Positions 35,818 to 43,962 of a stretch of DNA of 64,000 nt are shown in pieces. Under the pieces are notes generated by a model. The model saw nothing but the letters and a program-made list of their open reading frames with translations, ran no database searches and had not been told where the DNA came from. The first letter of the stretch is position 1. The number at the start of each line of letters is the position of its first letter. This stretch comes from an uncultured Lachnospiraceae bacterium (GTDB lineage: Bacteria; Bacillota; Clostridia; Lachnospirales; Lachnospiraceae), in the NCBI GenBank assembly GCA_945919075.1, contig CAMEIX010000001.1, positions 230,717 to 294,716 of the forward strand, given 5' to 3'. Position numbers and translations under genes: made by a program.

Positions 35818-36915
35818 ATGGCAGGTTCTACTTACGGAAATATATTTAAGATTACTACCTGGGGAGAATCCCACGGAAAGGCATTAGGTGTGGTCATCGA
35901 CGGATGTCCCGCAGGTCTTTCCCTTTCCGAGGAAGATATTCAGGAATACTTAGACAGAAGAAAGCCGGGAAAAAGCAAAATCAGTACGCCCCGTAAAGAG
36001 GACGATGCCTGCGAAATTCTCTCCGGCGTATTTGAAGGAAAAACAACCGGCACACCCATTTCCATTATGGTGCCCAATACTTCCCAGCGTTCCGGCGATT
36101 ATTCCGAAATTGCTTCCTATTACCGTCCCGGTCATGCGGATTATACCTTTGACCAAAAATACGGTTTTCGGGATTACCGTGGCGGCGGACGCTCTTCCGG
36201 TCGCGAAACCATCGGACGTGTAGCGGCAGGCGCCATTGCCTGTAAACTTTTAAAAGAAATGGGTATTACCGTTATGGCATATACAAAATCCATTGGTCCT
36301 GTGGAAACGGATCCTGCTAAATTTGACCGGGATGCCATTCTTTCCACCCCAACTGCCATGCCGGATACGGAAGCTTCCGCCAGGGCAGAAGAATATCTGG
36401 CGGAAAAAATGATGGAGAAGGATTCCGTGGGCGGTACTATGGAATGTATTGTAGAGGGAATGCCTATTGGAATCGGGGACCCGGTATTTGAAAAATTAGA
36501 TGCCAATTTAAGCAAGGCAATCATGTCCATCGGTGCCGTAAAGGCCGTAGAAATCGGGGACGGTACAGCCGTTTCCAAGACAGTCGGCAGCAAAAACAAT
36601 GATGCTTTTTGTATGGAAGATGGTAAAGTGTCTAAGAAGACAAACCATGCGGGCGGTATTTTAGGAGGTATGAGCGACGGCTCCCCCATCCTGATTCGTG
36701 CTCATGTGAAGCCCACTCCTTCCATTTTTAGGACTCAGGAAACCGTGAACCGAAACGGGGAAGAAATAGAAATTGCCATCAAAGGCCGCCACGATCCCAT
36801 CATTGTGCCCCGTGCCGTAGTGGTAATGGAATCCATGGTTGCCATTACTCTTCTCGATGCTTTAATGGTAAATATGAGTGCCCGAATGGATTCCCTGATT
36901 GAGTTTTACCGTTAG
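35818..36915 (+). CDS. aroC: Chorismate synthase
   Basis: 365 residues, ATG behind GGAGGT. It makes chorismate from EPSP with reduced FMN, the last shikimate step. Family signatures are TWGESHGKALGVVIDGCPAG near the start, RGGGRSSGRETIGRVAAGA near residue 125, and GRHDPIIVPRAVVV near the C terminus. It is transcribed alone with its own promoter and terminator. Confidence 0.97.
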   Translation: MAGSTYGNIFKITTWGESHGKALGVVIDGCPAGLSLSEEDIQEYLDRRKPGKSKISTPRKEDDACEILSGVFEGKTTGTPISIMVPNTSQRSGDYSEIASYYRPGHADYTFDQKYGFRDYRGGGRSSGRETIGRVAAGAIACKLLKEMGITVMAYTKSIGPVETDPAKFDRDAILSTPTAMPDTEASARAEEYLAEKMMEKDSVGGTMECIVEGMPIGIGDPVFEKLDANLSKAIMSIGAVKAVEIGDGTAVSKTVGSKNNDAFCMEDGKVSKKTNHAGGILGGMSDGSPILIRAHVKPTPSIFRTQETVNRNGEEIEIAIKGRHDPIIVPRAVVVMESMVAITLLDALMVNMSARMDSLIEFYR

Positions 36916-36921
36916 CATAGC

Positions 36922-36960
36922 AAAAGGAGCTGAAACGATTTGTTTTCAGCTCCCTTTTTG
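36922..36960 (+). terminator. Terminator after aroC
   Basis: Stem GGAGCTGAAA/TTTCAGCTCC followed by CTTTTTG, starting 11 bases after the stop codon. Confidence 0.9.
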
Positions 36961-37018
36961 GTAGTTCCTAAGGTTCCATTCTATTTTCCATTTTCTTATT
37001 CTTCAGAACTAATTCCCT

Positions 37019-37621
37019 CTATGCTTCTGCCTTACTTGCATAGTAGTCCTCAAACATCTTGCTTACAGCACCCTGGGTTTCATAAGAAATATCCGGAAGT
37101 TTTCCTCCCCAGGTCTTTTCAGCCATCTTAAATCCTTTTTCAAATGCAGCCTGCATTTCCTTCATCTTGTCGACATCGTCTCCCGCAAGAGCACTGGCAA
37201 AATCGAAGATTCTCTGTGCGGTCTGTTTTACACCGTAATAACCATCTTCGGAGATGTCCTGTTCAGCCTGCAATTTGGTTGCAGGATCCACGGTGAAGTT
37301 ACCCTTTGCAAGGAACTGCCAGATGTTATTGGCCTGTCCAAATGCACCTACCTGCTCCCCCATCATTTTCTGTACCATGGATACGAACTGACTCTGTCTT
37401 GCTTCTGCATCTGCCTTAAGCTGTGAAACAAGGTTTGCACGTTCTTCGGCACTCATTCTGTTTACGGAATAAGTTGCCGGTTTGGAATTCTTTTCACCGG
37501 TCTCGTATACCGCACCGGCTTCTTCTTTTACTTCTGCTTTGCGTTCAGAAGTTTTCTTTGCACTTGAGGCATATTCACCCACATATGCCACCTGTGTACT
37601 ACTTACTGCGCTTACGCCCAT
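37019..37621 (-). CDS. Hypothetical helical cytoplasmic protein
   Basis: 200 residues, ATG behind GGAGG. There is no signal peptide or membrane helix. The first ~55 residues are low-complexity (Ser/Ala/Glu/Lys), followed by helical segments with MSAEERANLVSQLKADAE and a C-terminal GFKMAEKTWGGKLPDIS...FEDYYAS. The end vaguely recalls the DUF5610 pattern, but the match is weak. It is divergent from potABCD. Function unknown. Confidence 0.7.
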   Translation of the reverse strand: MGVSAVSSTQVAYVGEYASSAKKTSERKAEVKEEAGAVYETGEKNSKPATYSVNRMSAEERANLVSQLKADAEARQSQFVSMVQKMMGEQVGAFGQANNIWQFLAKGNFTVDPATKLQAEQDISEDGYYGVKQTAQRIFDFASALAGDDVDKMKEMQAAFEKGFKMAEKTWGGKLPDISYETQGAVSKMFEDYYASKAEA

Positions 37622-37818
37622 TTCCTTTTCCTCCTTGAATTTTATTTTGCAAATCCGTTTGCAATTGATACTACAATTTAATTATCGGATGACTATATAA
37701 AAAAATCAATATCTAATTATAAATATTCATTGCTTTTTCCCATATTTCATTATACAATTAATCGATACTTTTCGCAATTTTCGACAAAGTAGACAATCTG
37801 TGCGGGAGGTTTACAGAC

Positions 37819-38892
37819 ATGAAGGATGTACTCGTAAATTTGGAACATATTTCCAAATCCTATGGTAACCAGTTAGTACTGGATGATTTGAATCTGTATA
37901 TCAGGGAAAATGAATTTTTAACCCTGCTTGGTCCCAGTGGTTGCGGGAAAACCACTACCCTGCGTATTTTAGGCGGTTTTGAACAGCCGGATAAAGGCCG
38001 TGTCATCTTTGAAGGTCAGGACATTACGAATCTTCCTGCCAACAAAAGACAATTAAATACGGTTTTCCAGAAATATGCCCTTTTCACGCATATGACCATT
38101 GCCGAAAACATTGCATTCGGATTGAAAATCAAAAACAAATCCAAATCTTATATTGATGACAAAATAAAATATGCCCTGAAACTCGTAAATCTCGACGGGT
38201 TTGAGAAGCGTATGCCCGATTCCCTCTCCGGTGGACAGCAGCAGCGTATTGCCATAGCCCGCGCTATCGTAAATGAGCCCAAGCTGCTTTTATTGGACGA
38301 ACCCCTTGGGGCATTGGACTTAAAACTTCGTCAGGACATGCAGTATGAACTGATTCGTCTTAAAAATGAGCTGGGAATTACTTTTATCTATGTAACACAT
38401 GATCAGGAAGAAGCCCTTACCATGTCGGATACCATCGTGGTCATGAATCAGGGTTATATCCAGCAGATCGGTTCCCCCGAACGCATTTACAACGAACCGG
38501 AAAATGCCTTTGTGGCAGACTTCATCGGAGACAGCAACATCATTGGTGCCACCATGATTCGTGACCGTCTGGTTGAAATTCTGGGAGCAAAATTTGACTG
38601 CGTGGATGAAGGATTCGGAGAAAATAAGCCGGTGGACGTGGTAATCCGTCCCGAAGATGTGATGCTTGTAAAACCGGAAGAAGGCACCATTGAAGGCGTA
38701 GTGACCCACTTAATTTTTAAGGGTGTCCATTATGAGATGGAGGTCATGGCCGCCGGTTTTGAATGGCTGGTACACTCCACCCAGATGTGTGCGGTTGGAA
38801 CGAAGGTCGGCATTAAGGTGGACCCTTTCAATATCCAGATTATGAACAAACCGGAATCCGAAGACGAGGAGGCTGCCAAATTAGATGAATAA
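37819..38892 (+). CDS. potA: Spermidine/putrescine ABC importer ATPase
   Basis: 357 residues, start behind GGGAGG. Walker A is GPSGCGKTT, the signature LSGGQQQR, Walker [13 protein letters not shown], and the switch [18 protein letters not shown] domain occupies the C-terminal ~110 residues ([12 protein letters not shown]). With potB, potC and potD it forms a complete polyamine importer. It overlaps potB by 8 bases. Confidence 0.94.
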   Translation: MKDVLVNLEHISKSYGNQLVLDDLNLYIRENEFLTLLGPSGCGKTTTLRILGGFEQPDKGRVIFEGQDITNLPANKRQLNTVFQKYALFTHMTIAENIAFGLKIKNKSKSYIDDKIKYALKLVNLDGFEKRMPDSLSGGQQQRIAIARAIVNEPKLLLLDEPLGALDLKLRQDMQYELIRLKNELGITFIYVTHDQEEALTMSDTIVVMNQGYIQQIGSPERIYNEPENAFVADFIGDSNIIGATMIRDRLVEILGAKFDCVDEGFGENKPVDVVIRPEDVMLVKPEEGTIEGVVTHLIFKGVHYEMEVMAAGFEWLVHSTQMCAVGTKVGIKVDPFNIQIMNKPESEDEEAAKLDE

Positions 38893-39697
38893 AAAAATGC
38901 TGTCACTCCCTTATTTGTTCTGGTGTGCCGCATTTATCCTGATTCCCCTCTTTATGGTGGTCTACTACGGTATTACTGACAAAACCGGAGCTTTTACTCT
39001 TGAAAATATTTGTGCCATTGCCACAGCAGAGCATTCCAAGGCACTTTGGATTTCCATTCTGCTGTCCCTCATCAGTACCCTTATATGCCTGCTACTTGCC
39101 TATCCTCTGGCAATGATTCTGGCACACATGAATGTAAACCAACACTCTTTTGTGGTGCTGATCTTCATTCTGCCGATGTGGATGAACTTCCTGCTTCGTA
39201 CCATGGCATGGCAGACCTTATTGGAAAAAAGCGGCGTAATCAACTCGGTTTTGGAGTTCTTACATTTGCCGGCTTTAAATATCATTAATACACCCTCTGC
39301 CATTATCCTTGGTATGGTATATAACTTTTTGCCTTTTATGGTACTCCCGATTTACAATTCCCTTACTAAGATTGACCCCAACGTCATCAATGCGGCTAAG
39401 GATCTTGGTGCCAATGGCTTTGACACGTTTATACGGGTTACACTGCCTCTTAGTGTACCCGGTATTATCAGCGGAATTACCATGGTATTCGTACCGGCAC
39501 TCACCACATTCGTTATTTCCACGTTGTTGGGCGGAAGCAAAATTCTGCTTATCGGTAACGTGATTGAACAGGAATTTACCCAGACAGGCAACTGGCATTT
39601 AGGCAGCGGCCTCTCCATCGTTTTGATGATTTTTATCTTATTCAATATGATACTGTCCGCTATTTTTGACAAAGACGGGGAGGGGAATACATTATGA
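38885..39697 (+). CDS. potB: Spermidine/putrescine ABC importer permease PotB
   Basis: 270 residues with six predicted membrane helices. The permease EAA loop reads [21 protein letters not shown], and the N-terminal [17 protein letters not shown] is typical for PotB. It overlaps potA and, by four bases (ATGA), potC. It forms the membrane channel with PotC. Confidence 0.94.
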   Translation: MNKKMLSLPYLFWCAAFILIPLFMVVYYGITDKTGAFTLENICAIATAEHSKALWISILLSLISTLICLLLAYPLAMILAHMNVNQHSFVVLIFILPMWMNFLLRTMAWQTLLEKSGVINSVLEFLHLPALNIINTPSAIILGMVYNFLPFMVLPIYNSLTKIDPNVINAAKDLGANGFDTFIRVTLPLSVPGIISGITMVFVPALTTFVISTLLGGSKILLIGNVIEQEFTQTGNWHLGSGLSIVLMIFILFNMILSAIFDKDGEGNTL

Positions 39698-40464
39698 GAA
39701 ACGCAGCAAAGAAAATTTATATCACTCTCATTTTTATCTTTCTGTACGCCCCCATCGTTACCCTGATTGTACTGTCCTTTAATGCCAGCAAATCCCGTGC
39801 GAAATGGGGCGGCTTTACCTTAAAGTGGTATCAGAACCTTTTCAAAAACCAGGACATTTTAAATGCGCTGTGGAATACCCTATTAATTGCATTCCTTTCT
39901 GCATTTATTGCTACCGTAATCGGAACCATTGCCTGTATTGCAATTCAGAGCATGAAAAAACGAAACCGGACCATTCTCATCGGCATCACCAATATCCCAA
40001 TGTTAAATGCCGAAATCGTAACCGGTATTTCCTTAATGCTCCTCTTTATTGTTTTAGGCATGAACTTTGGCTTTTTAACCATATTGCTTGCTCACATAAC
40101 CTTTAACATCCCTTACGTTATTTTAAGTATCATGCCGCGTATGAAGCAGTTAAATCCAAGCACCTATGAGGCGGCGCTGGATTTGGGAGCAAGCCACATG
40201 AAAGCATTTTTCAGTGTGACTTTCCCGGATATCTTACCCGGCATTCTTTCCGGATTCCTGATGGCATTTACCATGTCATTGGATGACTTTATCATTACCC
40301 ACTTTACAAAAGGTCCCGGAATTGATACATTATCTACGAAGATTTATACGGAAGTCAAAAAGGGAATCAAACCCGAAATGTACGCTCTCTCCACACTGAT
40401 TTTCCTCACCGTGCTGGTGCTGCTCATTTTGGTAAACCGCTCCCCCAAAGAAAAAGACGTATAG
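39694..40464 (+). CDS. potC: Spermidine/putrescine ABC importer permease PotC
   Basis: 256 residues with six helices. The N terminus is YAPIVTLIVLSFNASKS, characteristic of PotC, and the EAA loop is YEAALDLGASHMKAFFSVTFP. The start ATGA overlaps the potB stop. PotD follows after 23 bases. Confidence 0.94.
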   Translation: MRNAAKKIYITLIFIFLYAPIVTLIVLSFNASKSRAKWGGFTLKWYQNLFKNQDILNALWNTLLIAFLSAFIATVIGTIACIAIQSMKKRNRTILIGITNIPMLNAEIVTGISLMLLFIVLGMNFGFLTILLAHITFNIPYVILSIMPRMKQLNPSTYEAALDLGASHMKAFFSVTFPDILPGILSGFLMAFTMSLDDFIITHFTKGPGIDTLSTKIYTEVKKGIKPEMYALSTLIFLTVLVLLILVNRSPKEKDV

Positions 40465-40487
40465 TATAATAGAACAAGGAGGATATT

Positions 40488-41546
40488 ATGAAAAAACTGA
40501 TTGCGCTTTTACTTACCTGCGTACTTTCCGCTTCTGTCCTTACGGGCTGCGGCAACGCAGACAAGTATCCCAACGGAAAGGTCTACGTTTATAACTGGGG
40601 AGAATATATTGACCCCGAAACCATTGAAATGTTTGAAAAAGAAACGGGAATTCAGGTCGTTTATGACGAATTTGATACCAATGAAACCATGTATCCCAAG
40701 GTGGAAGCCGGTACCTCCCGCTATGATGTGGTCTGTCCTTCCGATTATATGATTCAGAAGATGGTGGACAACGATCTTCTTGCGGAATTAAACTGGGACA
40801 ACCTTCCCAATGCCAAGGCCAATATCGGAGAACAGTACTATGAACAGTCTCTTGCCTTTGACCCCGGAAACAAGTATTCCGTACCCTACTGCTGGGGAAC
40901 CGTGGGAATTCTTTACAACACCAAGATGGTAGACGGTCCCGTTGACAGTTGGTCCATCCTCTGGGATGAGAAATACGCTGACAGTATTTTAATGCAGGAC
41001 AGTGTACGCGATTTGTTTATGGTGGCTCTTGCTTCTCTCGGCTACTCCTTAAACAGTACTGATGAAGCTGAACTTCAGGAAGCAAAAGAACTTCTGATTG
41101 CTCAAAAACCTCTTGTACAGGCCTATGTAATCGATCAGGTAAGGGACAAAATGATTGGTAATGAAGCAGCCCTCGGTGTTATCTACTCCGGGGAAGCCAT
41201 TTATACCCAGAGAGAAAATCCCGATTTAGCTTATGTAATTCCGAAAGAAGGAACCAATGTATGGATTGACAGCTGGGTAATCCCCAAAAACTGCCAGAAC
41301 AAAGAAAATGCAGAGAAATTTATTGACTTTATGTGTCGCGATGATATTGCACTCATGAACTTTGATTTCATCACCTACTCTACTCCCAACACGGCAGCCA
41401 GAGAACTGATTGAAGACGAGGATATCAAGAATTCCGATATTGCGTTCCCGGATCTGTCCTTATACAAACTGGAGACCTACTCTTATTTGGGAGAAGAAGC
41501 CGATACCCTTTATAACGAACTTTGGAAAGAAATTAAATCCAACTAA
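40488..41546 (+). CDS. potD: Spermidine/putrescine-binding lipoprotein
   Basis: 352 residues, start behind AAGGAGG. Lipoprotein signal with lipobox LTGC (Cys21), then a PotD/PotF-type binding protein: VYNWGEYIDPETIEMF at the start of the mature part, PSDYMIQKM, and SVPYCWGTVGILYN near residue 130. It captures polyamine at the cell surface and delivers it to PotBC. It is the last gene of potABCD. Confidence 0.95.
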   Translation: MKKLIALLLTCVLSASVLTGCGNADKYPNGKVYVYNWGEYIDPETIEMFEKETGIQVVYDEFDTNETMYPKVEAGTSRYDVVCPSDYMIQKMVDNDLLAELNWDNLPNAKANIGEQYYEQSLAFDPGNKYSVPYCWGTVGILYNTKMVDGPVDSWSILWDEKYADSILMQDSVRDLFMVALASLGYSLNSTDEAELQEAKELLIAQKPLVQAYVIDQVRDKMIGNEAALGVIYSGEAIYTQRENPDLAYVIPKEGTNVWIDSWVIPKNCQNKENAEKFIDFMCRDDIALMNFDFITYSTPNTAARELIEDEDIKNSDIAFPDLSLYKLETYSYLGEEADTLYNELWKEIKSN

Positions 41547-41564
41547 TTACAACCCGCAAACGAT

Positions 41565-41596
41565 AAAAGGACTGCTCCAACAAGCAGTCCTTTTGT
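41565..41596 (+). terminator. Terminator after potD
   Basis: Stem AAGGACTGCT/AGCAGTCCTT with a 6-base loop, followed by TTG. It closes the potABCD transcript; the convergent cheY gene ends 34 bases further. Confidence 0.85.
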
Positions 41597-41629
41597 TATG
41601 TATATCTGCAAATGACTTGGAAATCTGAC

Positions 41630-41986
41630 CTATACTACTTCTTTCACAGCGCTCAAAATCTGTTCCGGTTCATAAGGCTTACAGATAAATTCGGTTGCAC
41701 CAAGCTTTAATGCTTCAACCAATTTGGAAGACTGCCCGGCAGCGGTTACCATAATTACCTTGGCATCTGCATCAAACCCCTTAATGGCCTTTAAGCACTC
41801 AATCCCATCCATCTCAGGCATCGTGATATCCATGGTGACTGCATCGGGTTTTAAGTTTTTGTACATTTCCAAACCTTCCACACCGTTTCCTGCTTCACCA
41901 ACGATTTCATGTCCTGCCCCTTCCAAAATGGTTCTGAGCATCTTCCTGGACATTTTAGAATCATCTACCAACAAAATCTTTCCCAT
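41630..41986 (-). CDS. CheY-like single-domain response regulator
   Basis: 118 residues, a receiver domain with no output domain. D8/D9 acidic pair, phosphoacceptor D53 (AVTMDITMPEMDG), T81 and K103 are all present. It lies 13 bases downstream of a CheX-like gene, so signal input and phosphatase are probably encoded together. Gene name cheY is likely, but no chemotaxis operon is present to confirm it. Confidence 0.9.
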   Translation of the reverse strand: MGKILLVDDSKMSRKMLRTILEGAGHEIVGEAGNGVEGLEMYKNLKPDAVTMDITMPEMDGIECLKAIKGFDADAKVIMVTAAGQSSKLVEALKLGATEFICKPYEPEQILSAVKEVV

Positions 41987-41999
41987 ACACTAAACCTCC

Positions 42000-42890
42000 C
42001 TAATTGCGTCCAATCACTACAAAGAATGATTTTTTATTTTTTAAGCATACAGGAACCTTGCAAATTCCCTTTTCTGTGTATGTTTTCTCATTGTTAAAGA
42101 TTACCGGAGGCATCAATTCGGAATCAATACCCTCTCTGCTGATACCGGATGCATACAATCCATTTACGCAGTTTAAGAACTCCCCTGCAGCGTCCAGCAA
42201 ATCCTCATCATCCAAATCTTCCATCTTGCAGAATGCAGATGCAATGTCATGAAGAGCTCCGCTTTCCTCCACAAATCCGGTTTCCAGTTCTGTAACGCCC
42301 TCTATGGGACTGGTAAAATCAGCAATTCTCTGGAATGCACCCTTTTCCACGGTGATACCGTCCTGAATAATGGCTTTTCCCATATAAGCATGTCTGTCAA
42401 CGCAGCGAATTAATGTTCGGATCAGTACTCCTATCACATCCTTATATGCCATTGCATCATTAGGAATATAAAGTGCAACAATTCTTTCGGGTTCATCACT
42501 CTTTAAATCTTCCATATCAGATTTGGAGAAACTGTTTGCCTTCTGAAATCCATCAAGCATTTCATCCAATTCCTGCATATTCAAATAGCCGGCATCCACA
42601 AGAGCCTGCGCAAAGGAAAGATATGCATTTCCCTGCTTTTTTAACAGATTTCCAATCTGTTCATCTGTTAAAAATCCCTGTTCTACGGCAATATCACCAA
42701 ATCTCTTATCCATTGTGGACTGAAGCTGATTTACCTTTTCAGCCTGTTCGATGGTCATAATTCCTTCTGAAACGGCAAGAAGGCCCAACTTAACTCTGGT
42801 CTCATCCTGTTTTGCCACAACAGTCTCTAACTGTTCTTCCGTGAGCTTACCTGTTTCTACAAGGTAATTACCCAAAATGTACTCTACCAT
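42000..42890 (-). CDS. CheX-like phosphatase with N-terminal MshEN-like repeats
   Basis: 296 residues from the ATG at 42890 (MVEYILGNYLVETG), with AAAGGAG upstream. Residues 1-~120 contain four repeats of the type LGxLLVExGxLTEEQL (YLVETGKLTEEQL, LLAVSEGIMTIEQA, IAVEQGFLTDEQI, ALVDAGYLNMQEL), the pattern of the MshE/GspE N-terminal fold. The C-terminal ~150 residues (TSPIEGVTELETGFVEES...FFVVIGRN) resemble CheX/FliY CheY-P phosphatases. It probably dephosphorylates the adjacent CheY. Binding of c-di-GMP by the repeats is a possibility only. Confidence 0.75.
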   Translation of the reverse strand: MVEYILGNYLVETGKLTEEQLETVVAKQDETRVKLGLLAVSEGIMTIEQAEKVNQLQSTMDKRFGDIAVEQGFLTDEQIGNLLKKQGNAYLSFAQALVDAGYLNMQELDEMLDGFQKANSFSKSDMEDLKSDEPERIVALYIPNDAMAYKDVIGVLIRTLIRCVDRHAYMGKAIIQDGITVEKGAFQRIADFTSPIEGVTELETGFVEESGALHDIASAFCKMEDLDDEDLLDAAGEFLNCVNGLYASGISREGIDSELMPPVIFNNEKTYTEKGICKVPVCLKNKKSFFVVIGRN

Positions 42891-42950
42891 TACGAGTCTC
42901 CTTTCACTGCGTGTAAGCACAAATTGGCTATAGTACAAGCCATTAAATAT

Positions 42951-42979
42951 ATTATATACAATTATGAGGATAATTTCAA
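42951..42979 (-). promoter_or_regulatory. Sigma-A promoter of cheX-like/cheY pair
   Basis: Minus strand TTGAAA (42979-42974), 17-bp spacer, TATAAT (42956-42951), about 60 bases upstream of the ATG at 42890. Confidence 0.7.
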
Positions 42980-43044
42980 ATAAATTCTTATAGTTTTCTC
43001 ATATTTTTCTAATATTTTTACAAAATTAGGCAAAAAATATACAA

Positions 43045-43080
43045 AAAATGCCCCGGATTCAAATTCGAGGCACTTTTTTC
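43045..43080 (-). terminator. Terminator after the Cys/Asp-rich gene
   Basis: Minus strand hairpin with arms near GTGCCTCGAAT and ATCCGGGGCA followed by TTTTTT. A terminator right after 43089-43376 supports that this short frame is transcribed. Confidence 0.7.
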
Positions 43081-43088
43081 ACTATATG

Positions 43089-43376
43089 TTATTTTTCACA
43101 GCCGCAGGAATCACCATTCGCATAATTACTCTTAATCCAGGGCGGAGGAGTCATGCCGTCTCTGTCACGATCCCGATCCCGGTTTCGGTCTCTGTCACGA
43201 TCCCTGTTACAGTCACAGTCCCTGTCTTCTCTTTCACAATTATGACAGGGTTTGTCACAAATGTTACAGGAATCGCCGGTACGCCGGTCATCACAGTCAT
43301 GCCGGTGGTTGTGGTCACATCCGTTACAGCCACCATTACAGCAAAGTAAGAAAAACAGAATAATAAAACAGTTCAT
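43089..43376 (-). CDS. Short Cys-rich, Arg-Asp-repeat protein
   Basis: 95 residues. A hydrophobic N terminus (MNCFIILFFLLCC) could act as a signal or anchor. It is followed by Cys/Gly/Asn/His-rich sequence (CNGGCNGCDHNH) and then an (R/N)DRDRD run of about 20 residues, ending in SCGCEK. About 15 cysteines suggest metal binding or extensive disulfides; the composition could also be spore-coat-like. No family is recognised. A terminator follows, and AGAGAG lies just upstream of the start. A low-complexity artefact remains possible. Confidence 0.55.
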   Translation of the reverse strand: MNCFIILFFLLCCNGGCNGCDHNHRHDCDDRRTGDSCNICDKPCHNCEREDRDCDCNRDRDRDRNRDRDRDRDGMTPPPWIKSNYANGDSCGCEK

Positions 43377-43413
43377 TTCATTCTCTCTTTATAGGTTCTT
43401 TACTGTATCATAT

Positions 43414-43962
43414 TCATTTGCTTGCTTTCGGTGCCTTCAGAAAAACATTTTTCATATAAGAAAAGGTCTTTTCTTCCCCTTCTTCTGCCAACATATGGAG
43501 AAACTTTTCCAGCCATTTTCGGGTAAACGGGTGTAACGGTGCCGGGTCTTTTCCCTGTAAATAATATTTTAGCGGTGCAGCATCCGTATAATTCTCCCCC
43601 TGATAAACCTTGCAGGCCGCAATCCGGTCCATAATCATTTCCGCAATATATTTTCTGGGCATGGGAGCCGGCATCATTCCGCCGGGCACACTATGCAGGG
43701 AATAATCAATCCAGTATTCATAATGGTGTTTGTTCCGGCCCTTATGGTGTAACCAGGCTGAAGAATAGCCCTTCTTCTCCCGTTCTGCATTATTGGGGCT
43801 GCGATCTCCCTGATAATATTTTACTCCTACCCAGAATTCGGCAGGACTATATTTGGACAAATCATGTAAAATGCCCTGCTTATACAGGCCCACCTTAAAG
43901 CAGCCCTGCATTACAAGCCATTTGTGGTACGTAATAGTCTTAAAATGCTGTACGATCTTCAT
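43414..43962 (-). CDS. DUF5662 family protein
   Basis: 182 residues. The start overlaps the end of the isoamylase-like gene by 23 bases. Conserved features: HKWLVMQGCFK near the start, GILHDLSKYSPAEF near residue 30 with an HD-like pair, and WLHHKGRNKHHYEYW, a His-rich motif likely to bind metal. The family is known by this pattern but has no assigned function. Translation is probably coupled to the upstream gene. Confidence 0.82.
   Translation of the reverse strand: MKIVQHFKTITYHKWLVMQGCFKVGLYKQGILHDLSKYSPAEFWVGVKYYQGDRSPNNAEREKKGYSSAWLHHKGRNKHHYEYWIDYSLHSVPGGMMPAPMPRKYIAEMIMDRIAACKVYQGENYTDAAPLKYYLQGKDPAPLHPFTRKWLEKFLHMLAEEGEEKTFSYMKNVFLKAPKASK

Noticed and set aside
37622..37700. Flagellar sigma-D promoter for the 200-aa gene
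   Set aside because: CCGATAA fits the -10, but no TAAA -35 lies at the right distance.
43086..43349. Frame of repeated Val/Thr/Ile on the + strand opposite the Cys-rich gene
   Set aside because: Mirror of the Arg-Asp codon repeat; no ribosome-binding site, and the terminator orientation supports the minus strand.
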